Shown: positions 54,427 through 62,868 of the stretch, in pieces
Position numbering within the stretch: the stretch's first letter is position 1
How the letters are laid out: each line of letters opens with the position of its first letter
Assembly (NCBI RefSeq): GCF_026113935.1
Contig: NZ_JAPEUL010000004.1
Coordinates: 62,001 to 126,000 of the forward strand
DNA length: 64,000 nt
From: Marinomonas rhodophyticola
GTDB lineage: Bacteria > Pseudomonadota > Gammaproteobacteria > Pseudomonadales > Marinomonadaceae
Direction: 5' to 3'
Program-made: the position numbers and the translations under genes
The notes under the pieces: model-generated
Told to the model about the DNA's origin: nothing
The model's input: only the letters and a program-made list of their open reading frames with translations
Databases searched by the model: none

Positions 54427-56997
54427 CTATTTGGAGTTACTAGACCTTTTTCTCCTTAATTGATTGTAATAAATAAAAATACACATCAAGAATGCTGGAA
54501 TCCAAAAAAGTTCTTTGCTTGGTCGTTCGGAATTAATACCGACCGATATGATTTTTTGGTCAAACTCAAAACCTAGTTTCTCAGCAGGGGAGGCGAAACT
54601 GACAGTGTCAATCAATAGCCCATCATCCTTGGATATTAGGTTTAATCCTAAATCCTCAAAGTGTTCGACTTTACCTACCTTATCTATTTCTTTTGGTAGC
54701 AATGTGAAGAAGGTTACTTTCTCACCAACCTTATCAAAACCATCTATTTGCAACTTTAGATAGTGGTCGCGATCCATTGAATCATAAGTACTCTCTATGT
54801 TTTGAAGCGGTACTGATTGAAACGGTGGATATACTAGATCAAGCCAAAATCCAGGACGTAGTAACGTGAATGCAATGAGTAGGAAAGCAAGGTTTTCATA
54901 CCATTTGTTTTTTACGATTAAATAGCTTTGCATACCAGAGGAAAAGGCCATCATTGCAATAGTTGAAACGCAAAAGATGATGATTCCCCAATACCAAGTG
55001 ACATCGATTAACAAAAGATCGGTATTGTAAATAAAGATGAATGGTAATAAAGCGGTTCTAAGGCTGTACTTGAAAGCTTGTAAGCCTGTCTTTATTGGGT
55101 CTCCTTTTGCAACGGCAGCGGCCGCAAAAGAGGCTAACCCCACAGGAGGGGTTACGTCTGCCATTATGCCGAAGTAAAACACAAATAAATGCACGGCAAT
55201 TAGTGGTACAATGAGTCCATTCTGTTCACCTAAAGAGACTATTACTGGTGCCAGCAAGGCTGATACAACGATGTAGTTCGCTGTAGTCGGTAATCCCATG
55301 CCAAGAATTAAGCATAATAGAGCGGTTAATATCAGCATAATAAGTATATTTCCCATGGAAAAATACTCTACGAGATCAGCTAGAACTAAGCCAATTCCTG
55401 TTTGTGCAACTGCACCAACTACAATGCCTGCTGCTGCTGTTGCTACGGCAATACCTATCATGTTTCTTGAGCCAGCCTCAAGAGCTTCAAAAAGATCTTT
55501 TGTACCTGAATGAACACTTTGTAAGATCGATTCTGTTTTTTCTTTTCTGAATACCGCCTTTAGGGGTTTTTGAGTTAATAAGATAAAGATCATAGCGCTT
55601 GATGCCCAGAAAGAAGAAAGGCTAGGCGACATTTGTTCTACCATTAAGCACCAAATTAAAATCACTACGGGTAATAAGTAATGCAATCCGCTCATTAGTG
55701 TTTGTTTGAAGTCAGGCAGTACGTTTAGATCGGAATCGTCTTCTTCTAAATCCGGATACTTAGAGACGACGTTAATAATGTAGAAATACGATGCTGAGAT
55801 ACTTAATAGGATGATATATATGGCACTGTCATGGAAAAGATCTTTTACCCAAGACACACTAAAATAAATAAGATAAGACAATGCCGACATTGCTAGGAAG
55901 CCAAATAGGAATTTACTGGCTTTTATTAGTAGACTCACAGATTTAGCGTTATCTTTTATTCCTACTGCGCCCATTTTTTGTGCTTCTAGGTGGACAATAA
56001 AAATTAATGATATATAGGATATTAACGCCGGTAAAAAAGCACTTTTAATTACTTCGCTGTATGGGATTCCTATGTACTCAACCATCAAAAATGCGGCGGC
56101 GCCCATGACAGGCGGCATTATCTGACCGTTAACGGACGAGGCGACTTCTACCGCCCCTGCCTTTTCTGCAGAGAAGCCAACTTTACGCATCATTGGAATG
56201 GTAAATGTCCCTGTTGTAACAACGTTAGCGATAGAGGATCCAGATACAAGGCCAGTCAGACCGGATGCTACTACAGCGGCTTTTGCTGGGCCTCCTGAGT
56301 ATTTACCTAGCACTGAGAAAGCCGTTTTAATGAAAAAATTACCTGCTCCGCCTTTTTCTAATAGCGCACCGAATAATACAAAGAGAAAAACAAAGCTAGT
56401 GGATACTCCTAAGGCAATGCCAAAAACGCCTTGTGTTGTCAGCCATTGGTGATTGATTAATGAATTTAAACTGACTCCTTTATGCGCAATCATGCTTGGC
56501 ATATAAGGGCCTAACACGGAATAAAGTATAAAAATTAGGGCTATGCTTGCTAAAGGTAGTCCGAGTGAGCGCCTTGTTGCTTCTAGGACTAATAACAATC
56601 CAATTCCGCCAACGATTACATCTTCTAGTATTGGACTGCCTGGACGTTGTGCTAATTGGTCATAAAATACATATAAATAAGCCCCTGTTGAACTGGCTAC
56701 TAAGGCAAATAGCCAATCTAACCCTGAAACGCGGAACTTGTTTGATTTGTCAGTAGCAGGAAAAGCAATAAAAACGAGAAACAGCGCAAAAGTAAAATGA
56801 ATATATCGGGCTTCTACACCGCTAAAAATACCAAAGTTAAGTATGAAAGGAAGAGGCGAGGCTATCCATAATTGGAAAAGAGTCCCAACTAACAGCGAGT
56901 GTGATTAAAAGTTTTTTTCTGCGCCTTCCAGACATCTTGCTCCAACATCGACCGATTCGACAAGTTCATTGATAGAAGCGTTTTCTACATTACTCAT
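54427..56997 (-). CDS. TRAP transporter, fused 4TM-12TM permease, frameshifts near the 5' end
   Basis: Fused DctQ-DctM permease of the TAXI-type (TRAP_fused). The large domain has GGAGNFFIKTAFSVLGKYSG, GLVSGSSIANVVTTGTFTIP, SSVNGQIMPPVMGAAAFL and LGMGLPTTANYIV, and a C-terminal soluble DUF3394-like extension. The full reading starts at ATG 56997 (MSNVENASINEL) and has two frame changes, at the T7 run 56912-56918 and near CCC 56884-56886. Downstream of them the main frame is open to 54427. It pairs with the TAXI binding protein just upstream to import a carboxylate with Na+ or H+. Confidence 0.85.
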
Positions 56998-57069
56998 AAG
57001 ACAATCCGATTTTAAAAAGAACTATGTGCATCATGGATGCACATAGGGCCATCAGTGTTGCTTGATTAA

Positions 57070-58035
57070 TTATTCTATCCAACCGCGTTCTCTATAGTAA
57101 CGTTTGGCTCCCTCATGTAATGGAGCCGATAGACCGTCATCAACCATATTCGCCTCCGCTAAATGAGCGAATGCTGGGTGAATTTTTTTAATACGGTCTA
57201 AATTGGTGAAAACCGCTTTCGTGATGGCGTATATGACGTCATCAGGAGTATCTTTGTCGGTAACTATGGTAGCCACAACACCATAGGTGTTTATGTCATT
57301 TGGATTTCCTTTATATAGTCCACCAGGAATAGTTGCTTTTGCATAGTATGGGTATTTTTTGATCAGTTGATCAATATCATCTCCTTCTACTGGGATGATT
57401 TTTGCATCCGTTACTGTGGTTGCCTCTTGAATTAGGCCAGAAGGATGCCCCGTCACGATCGTGAAAGCATCAATGTTGTTGTCACTTAATGCTGAGCTTT
57501 GTTCTGTGCTGGTTAGTTCTGAGGCAAGAGAAAAGTAATTGAAGTCCAATCCTTTAAAAGACATAAGAGTGTCCATTGTGGCTCGTTGCCCTGAACCAGG
57601 ATTACCTACGTTTACTCTTTTACCTTTTAAGTCATCAAAGCTTTTGATACCGGACTTTGTGCTTGCGACTATGGTCAATGGTTCGCCATGCATGGAAAAC
57701 ACTGATCGTAAGTCGTCAAATTTAGTATCAAACTGGCTTAAGCCGAGCATAGCGTTAAAACCAACATCTGATTGCGCGACACCAAGATCTAAATCTCCAG
57801 AGCGAATACCGTTAATGTTTGCAACGGACCCTCCAGTAGATGGCGCATTACATTTTATATCTGAGTCTTTTAAGTTGTTCACCAATCGACAAATCGTTTG
57901 TCCTACGACGTAATAGGTGCCTGTTTGTCCACCTGTTCCTATCGTTACGTAGCTTTCTGCACTGGCTGTTCCAGATGTAGCGGCAATGCTGAGTCCTAAT
58001 ATTGTTCCTGATAGATATTTGCTGATGTTTTTCAT
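57070..58035 (-). CDS. TAXI-family TRAP transporter substrate-binding protein
   Basis: A 321-aa periplasmic protein with a signal peptide ending at about TASA-ESYVT. Typical TAXI sequence: VTIGTGGQTGTYYVVGQTIC, SGDLDLGVAQSDVGFNAM, VGNPGSGQRATMDTLM, IVTGHPSGLIQEATT and the terminal FAHLAEANMVDDGLSAPLHE then GAKRYYRERGWIE. TAXI proteins feed fused TRAP permeases; known examples bind glutamate, 2-oxoglutarate and related acids. It is the first gene of the minus-strand TRAP operon and divergent from the second rraA-like gene. Confidence 0.9.
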   Translation of the reverse strand: MKNISKYLSGTILGLSIAATSGTASAESYVTIGTGGQTGTYYVVGQTICRLVNNLKDSDIKCNAPSTGGSVANINGIRSGDLDLGVAQSDVGFNAMLGLSQFDTKFDDLRSVFSMHGEPLTIVASTKSGIKSFDDLKGKRVNVGNPGSGQRATMDTLMSFKGLDFNYFSLASELTSTEQSSALSDNNIDAFTIVTGHPSGLIQEATTVTDAKIIPVEGDDIDQLIKKYPYYAKATIPGGLYKGNPNDINTYGVVATIVTDKDTPDDVIYAITKAVFTNLDRIKKIHPAFAHLAEANMVDDGLSAPLHEGAKRYYRERGWIE

Positions 58036-58273
58036 GTCAGTACCTACTTTGTAGTTATCGTGTGTAGCTTTTTAGAGCTGTATTCGATTCAAGCAGTATT
58101 TTCATGCTAAGAAAAACGATTTAAATAGATCTATTAACAGTAGTTTTTAGAATGTTATTTTTGTTTTTAATATTCCTTTTTATCACTATTTAGAATGCGA
58201 AAAACTCCCTTTTTTTGATGCGCAAAAAATGTGACTCTGACTCGATTCATCGCAATCTATAGAGAATGACATT

Positions 58274-58903
58274 ATGAATACGGAAAACAATATACCGTCA
58301 GCCATTGATCAACTTAAGAGCATATCGACTACGGTTATTAGTGATGCTTTGGGAATAAATCGCGGCATTAGTGGATTGAAAAAATATCACCAACATAGTT
58401 TGAAGTTAGTTGGCCGAGCATTAACGATAAAGTGTAGTCCAGGTGATAACTTGTATGTTTATAAAGCACTCAAACTTGTGCAAAAAGGAGATGTGCTTGT
58501 TGTTGATGGTCGAGGCGCAGTAAATAACGCTCTGATGGGCGAGTTGATTATGCTCCAAGGGCTTAAAAATGGCTGTGAAGGTTTCGTTATCGATGGTGCG
58601 ATTAGAGATGTGGAAGCCTTTAGGAATACTCCTGTTTACGCCCGCGATACAACCCATTTTGGTCCTTTTAAAAATGGACCGGGTGAAATAGGTGTTCCCG
58701 TTTCTATTGGTGGTCATGTTGTTTGTAATGGCGATTTTATTGTTGCTGATGATGATGGTGTTGTGTCTTTTTCGCCTGAACAAGTAGATGAAATCATACA
58801 AAAGTCTCTAGAGATTCTTAAGAAAGAAGAAGGGATTATTGATCAAATCAATACGAACAGAATGGATTGGGTTGATTTGATTCTAGATAAAGCAGGAATA
58901 TAA
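58274..58903 (+). CDS. RraA-family aldolase/decarboxylase-like protein, copy 2
   Basis: A 209-aa paralogue of the RraA/HMG-aldolase family: KCSPGDNLYVYKALKLVQKG, VVDGRGAVNNALMGELIML and the active-site stretch IDGAIRDVEAF, again with the Arg-Asp pair kept. GPFKNGPGEIGVPVSIGGHV is the usual closing loop. It overlaps functionally with copies 1 and 3 but is clearly diverged. It is divergent from the TAXI-TRAP transporter and is followed 1 base later by an aminotransferase gene, so the two are surely cotranscribed. Confidence 0.82.
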   Translation: MNTENNIPSAIDQLKSISTTVISDALGINRGISGLKKYHQHSLKLVGRALTIKCSPGDNLYVYKALKLVQKGDVLVVDGRGAVNNALMGELIMLQGLKNGCEGFVIDGAIRDVEAFRNTPVYARDTTHFGPFKNGPGEIGVPVSIGGHVVCNGDFIVADDDGVVSFSPEQVDEIIQKSLEILKKEEGIIDQINTNRMDWVDLILDKAGI

Positions 58904-58904
58904 A

Positions 58905-60119
58905 ATGGTATCGAACGTGTTATCTCAAAGAGTAAATAACCTTAATGAATCGGCAAGCTTAAATACAGCTGCACTTGCCCAAAAGCTGATCTCAGAAGGG
59001 AGAGATATCGTCAATTTTTCAATTGGCGAGCCTGACTTTAACACCCCTGATGCCGCCTCTCTGGAAGCTATTAAAGCGATAACAATGGGAAAAACCCATT
59101 ACTCAAATCCTCAAGGAAACCTTGATCTTCGTGAGGCGATATGTGAAAAGTTACAACGAGACAACGAATTAGCCTACAGCACAGACGAGGTGATCGTCGG
59201 AAGTGGCGGTAAACATATTATCTACCACACTTTTTTAGCAACAATTGATCCTGGTGATCAGGTGATTGTTCCAGCACCTTATTGGGTATCTTATCCAGAT
59301 ATTGCATCGCTTTGCGGTGGCGAGCCAATTATCGTTCAACCAGACCCTGTTAGTTTGAAGTTAACATCGACAGAACTAGAAAAAAATATAACTCAGAAAA
59401 CCAAATGGGTTGTTTTGAACTCACCTTCAAATCCAACGGGAGCTGTCTATACAGAAGCAGAGTTACAGTCGATCGCCAATGTACTAAGGAGGCATACAAG
59501 CGTACTAATTTTGTCGGATGAAATTTACGAAAAATTTGTTTATCCACCTGCGAAGCATATTTCCCTCATTAATGTTGCTCCTGATTTAAAAGAACGAACC
59601 TTGATAGTGAATGGGGCATCTAAAGGCTACGCTATGACCGGGTGGCGTATAGGGTTTGGTGCTGGGTCGAAGACACTGGTTTCAGCGATCAAGAAGCTCA
59701 TATCACAAACAACTACCTGCCCAAGCTCTATAAGCCAAGAGGCGGCAAAAGTTGCTTTTGGTGACAGTCAGTCTTCCATTGTAATGCGTGATAGTTTTCA
59801 GATTAGAAGAGACACCGCTGTTGCTATTCTATCTTCATCTAGCTTTCTAAGTGAGATACATAAGCCTGAAGGGGCTTTTTACCTGTTCCTTAACTTAGAG
59901 AAGATCATCGGCAATAAAACGGCGGCAGGGCAAACATTGGCTACAGATAACGACATTGTTAATTTTTTATTGGAAGAAGCTAATGTCGCAACGGTATCAG
60001 GTAGTGCCTACGGTATGTCGCCGTATTTACGTATCTCATTTGCCTGCTCTATCGAGCAAATTGAAAAAGGTTGCCAATCCATTGTTGATGCATTGAGCAC
60101 CTTACAATCTGGGCAATAG
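58905..60119 (+). CDS. Class I/II aminotransferase (AspC-like, subgroup I-gamma/beta)
   Basis: A 404-aa PLP aminotransferase. Visible: FSIGEPDFNTPDAASLEAIK, ITMGKTHYSNPQGNLDLREA, the PLP-contacting NSPSNPTG and SDEIYEKF, and the Schiff-base Lys in VNGASKGYAMTGWRIGF. C-terminal Arg for the substrate carboxylate is in YLRISFACS. Family members use aspartate, glutamate, 2-oxo acids and aromatic amino acids. With an RraA-type aldolase directly upstream and GltS nearby, a substituted glutamate or aspartate is a reasonable substrate. A strong terminator follows. Confidence 0.9.
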   Translation: MVSNVLSQRVNNLNESASLNTAALAQKLISEGRDIVNFSIGEPDFNTPDAASLEAIKAITMGKTHYSNPQGNLDLREAICEKLQRDNELAYSTDEVIVGSGGKHIIYHTFLATIDPGDQVIVPAPYWVSYPDIASLCGGEPIIVQPDPVSLKLTSTELEKNITQKTKWVVLNSPSNPTGAVYTEAELQSIANVLRRHTSVLILSDEIYEKFVYPPAKHISLINVAPDLKERTLIVNGASKGYAMTGWRIGFGAGSKTLVSAIKKLISQTTTCPSSISQEAAKVAFGDSQSSIVMRDSFQIRRDTAVAILSSSSFLSEIHKPEGAFYLFLNLEKIIGNKTAAGQTLATDNDIVNFLLEEANVATVSGSAYGMSPYLRISFACSIEQIEKGCQSIVDALSTLQSGQ

Positions 60120-60157
60120 CGTCCTCCCATTTTGATTATATGACCGTCAATAATCAG

Positions 60158-60185
60158 CCACTGAAGTGTTTTCAGTGGTTTTTTT
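60158..60185 (+). terminator. Strong terminator after the aminotransferase gene
   Basis: CCACTGAA / TTCAGTGG perfect 8-bp stem with a 5-base loop followed by seven T. Confidence 0.92.
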
Positions 60186-60301
60186 ATTTTGGCTATTTAA
60201 CGTTGTTATTAAAATAAGGTAAAAGTACTTCTTGGTAATTAAGTATTGAAAAATATTTAGATGTGTCGTTTCGCTAAAATGGTATACGTTGGAGAGCAAG
60301 G

Positions 60302-61207
60302 GTGATTACGTTCAAACAGATAGAGGCTTTATATTGGATTGCGGAGTTAGGCAATTTCGCGTTAGCCGCTGATAAACTTAATACGACACAATCTGCTATT
60401 TCTAAACGGATTAACGAGCTCGAATCTGTCTTTGACATGGAAGTATTTGATCGTTCGAGAAGAAATGCAAAGCTGACTGAAAAAGGTGCTGAGCTGTTAG
60501 CCTTATCGAAAGATATGCTCGATATGAGAGATCACGTTTTGGAGCGAATGAGCAGCCCCGAAACACTCCATAAACGTTTTAGAATTGGAGTGACGGAATT
60601 GACTGCACTCACATGGCTACCAACGTTAGTGAAGATGATTTCGCAAAGTTATCCTAAGTTAATAATTGAGCCTCAAGTCGAGCTAAGTTCTACTTTGCTT
60701 GAGAAATTAGGCAATGATTCATTGGATATGATTATTGTGCCTGATGTTTATGATGATGCTGCCTATAAAGTGTGTCGGCTGAAAACGGTTAAAAATGCTT
60801 GGATGTGTACACCTGATTATGTATTAGCAGATGATGTCCTGGATTTTCAACGTTTATCCCAGCTTAATGTGCTTACGCAGAGTAACCTCTCAGGTACAGG
60901 AGTTATTTATGAACGTTGGTTTGCACAAAACAATCTGAAAATATCACGGACGCTACTGAGCAATAGTCTAGTTGCGCAAATAGGTTTGACGTTATCAGGA
61001 ATAGGAGTGAGTTATTTACCTATCGCGGCAATGAAAAAGTATCTAGATAGTGGGCTTTTAAAAATACTCCATGTTACTCCTCAACTCCCTGAAGTAAGAT
61101 ATGCTGCGCTATACCGTGCAGATAGAGATTCAAGGTTATATAGCGATGTGACCTGCTATGCGGCTGAAACTTGTGATTTTGATAGAGTTCTAATAGGCGG
61201 CTCTTAA
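60302..61207 (+). CDS. LysR-family regulator, first copy in the catabolic region
   Basis: A 301-aa LysR regulator with GTG start at 60302. N-terminal HTH: FKQIEALYWIAELGNFALAA, DKLNTTQSAISKRINELES. The effector domain (RIGVTELTALTWLPTLVKMI; GVSYLPIAAMKKYLDSGLLK) resembles regulators of organic-acid use. It follows the aminotransferase terminator, so it has its own promoter. It is convergent with the second LysR gene (10 bases between stops). Confidence 0.87.
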   Translation: MITFKQIEALYWIAELGNFALAADKLNTTQSAISKRINELESVFDMEVFDRSRRNAKLTEKGAELLALSKDMLDMRDHVLERMSSPETLHKRFRIGVTELTALTWLPTLVKMISQSYPKLIIEPQVELSSTLLEKLGNDSLDMIIVPDVYDDAAYKVCRLKTVKNAWMCTPDYVLADDVLDFQRLSQLNVLTQSNLSGTGVIYERWFAQNNLKISRTLLSNSLVAQIGLTLSGIGVSYLPIAAMKKYLDSGLLKILHVTPQLPEVRYAALYRADRDSRLYSDVTCYAAETCDFDRVLIGGS

Positions 61208-61217
61208 GAGGTGATGT

Positions 61218-62099
61218 CTATGTTTTCAGAAAAGATAAAAAAGCATCAACGTGTATGTTGTGCTCTCTGGTATTGGTGACCGCAACGATTGATGTGCTTG
61301 TTTCTAAACCTTCTATTGGAATAAATACCACATCTTTAAAGTGATTTTTTGATATGGATTGCGCGACAAGAGTTACACCTAATCCTGCTGATACGAGTGA
61401 TAAAGCGGTATGTATTTCAATGGCTTCATAAGACACTTCTGGCTTAGAGCCTTTTTTAGCTAAAGCGTCTAAGATTTTTTTACCGTAGCTGGTTACTGGA
61501 TCTTTCGGGTAGATAATAAAAGGCTCCTTGTCGATATCTTCCGGTACTAATGATGTTTTTTCAGCTAGCGGGTGGTGAGCCGGTATCGCGACAACAAAGG
61601 GGTCTTCCATAATTAAGGTATGTGTTTGATGATCTGGTGGTGAAAACTCGCCAATAAATCGCGAAATACCAATGTGGATGCGCCTATCAACTAAAAGGTC
61701 TGGTTGATATTCAGATAACACTTCTAATAAGTCTAAATGAACGCTTGGATAAGCTTCGCGAAATGCTCTTATTGCCTGAGGCATGATGGTAAATAGCGTT
61801 GATCTCACCACGCCAATACTTAAGCAGCCGCTCTTGCCTGTCGCGATATCATGTGTTTCCTCATCCAGTTTTGTCATCTGAGCTAACAGATCTTTTGCTC
61901 TTGGATAAAAGTATTTTCCTAATGCGGTCAATTCCATCGGACGAGTGGACCGATCAAAAAGCTCTCCCCCTAAATGGTTTTCTAGCTGGCTGATTTGCAT
62001 GCTAATTGCTGTTGGGGCAATAAAAAGATGCTTCGCAGCTTGAGTGGCGCTGCCACAACTAACGACTTCACAAAAATATCTGAGCTGTTTTAAGTTCAT
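61218..62099 (-). CDS. LysR-family regulator, second copy, divergent from rraA-like copy 3
   Basis: A 293-aa LysR regulator. HTH: MNLKQLRYFCEVVSCGSATQ, AAKHLFIAPTAISMQISQLE. The C-terminal domain (LSIGVVRSTLFTIMPQAIRA; SYEAIEIHTALSLVSAGLGV) is typical of tricarballylate/benzoate-type sensors. It is transcribed away from the third rraA-like gene, with an 85-bp gap that contains the inverted element TTAAGTT..AACTTAA-like near 62110-62170, a possible LysR box. Probable activator of the rraA-like copy 3/gltS operon. Confidence 0.87.
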   Translation of the reverse strand: MNLKQLRYFCEVVSCGSATQAAKHLFIAPTAISMQISQLENHLGGELFDRSTRPMELTALGKYFYPRAKDLLAQMTKLDEETHDIATGKSGCLSIGVVRSTLFTIMPQAIRAFREAYPSVHLDLLEVLSEYQPDLLVDRRIHIGISRFIGEFSPPDHQTHTLIMEDPFVVAIPAHHPLAEKTSLVPEDIDKEPFIIYPKDPVTSYGKKILDALAKKGSKPEVSYEAIEIHTALSLVSAGLGVTLVAQSISKNHFKDVVFIPIEGLETSTSIVAVTNTREHNIHVDAFLSFLKT

Positions 62100-62184
62100 T
62101 TTTTCTTATCTTAAGTTCAAAAAAGCATGTTTGTTTAAGTTTTTACTTTAGCTTAAATTGGAATTAAGTTCAAAGGAGAGCTGT

Positions 62185-62823
62185 ATGACTAAACAAACAA
62201 TAAAAAATGACGAGTTACTGAAACGCCTTAAAGAGCTTGGTACGGCAACTGTCTATGAAGCTCAAGGAGCAAAAGGCGCTCTTGATAGCGGAATGAAACC
62301 GTTGAGTAGCAGCATGACTCTAGCAGGTCCAGCTTTAACATTAGATTGTAAACCTGCTGATAACCTGATGATTCATTATGCCTTATTGCAAGCAAAGCCT
62401 GGTGATGTGTTGGTAGTTGATGCAAAAGGCTTTTTAGAAGCCGGACCTTGGGGGGATGTTCTAACTGAGCAGGCATTGGCGATCGGTTTAGCAGGTTTGG
62501 TAATCAATGGGTCTGTTCGAGATGCAAAAACCATTATCGAAATGGGATTTCCTGTTTTCTGCAGAGGAATAAGCATCAAGGGTACTGGAAAAAATCAGCC
62601 TGGTGAGGTGAATGTTCCGATTTGTATTGGTGATGTTCAGATTTGCCCTGGAGATATCGTTATTGGAGACCAAGATGGTCTTGTTATTGTTAACCCTAAT
62701 AAAGCGCAGAGTGTTTTAGAAATGGCTGAGTTGAGAGAATCAAAAGAAGCTGTTTTTAGAGAGCAGATAAGAGCGGGTAAAACCACGTTAGAGCTATTAG
62801 GGTTAGAAAGTAAATTTTTATAA
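62185..62823 (+). CDS. RraA-family aldolase/decarboxylase-like protein, copy 3
   Basis: A 212-aa paralogue: LDCKPADNLMIHYALLQAKP, VVDAKGFLEAGPWGDVLTEQ (the WGDVL variant of the substrate loop) and VINGSVRDAKTI, with the Arg-Asp pair present. Variants with GPWGDVLT are typical of dedicated 4-carboxy-4-hydroxy-2-oxoadipate/HMG aldolases, more than of RraA proper. Start ATG 62185 has AAAGGAGAG upstream; the reading from 62158 is an extension. Directly upstream of gltS (45 bases), so cotranscription of an aldolase and a glutamate-type importer is likely. Confidence 0.85.
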   Translation: MTKQTIKNDELLKRLKELGTATVYEAQGAKGALDSGMKPLSSSMTLAGPALTLDCKPADNLMIHYALLQAKPGDVLVVDAKGFLEAGPWGDVLTEQALAIGLAGLVINGSVRDAKTIIEMGFPVFCRGISIKGTGKNQPGEVNVPICIGDVQICPGDIVIGDQDGLVIVNPNKAQSVLEMAELRESKEAVFREQIRAGKTTLELLGLESKFL

Positions 62824-62868
62824 CGATCTAAATAAACTTTCCTAAAAAAATAATAAAGGAATCTACAA

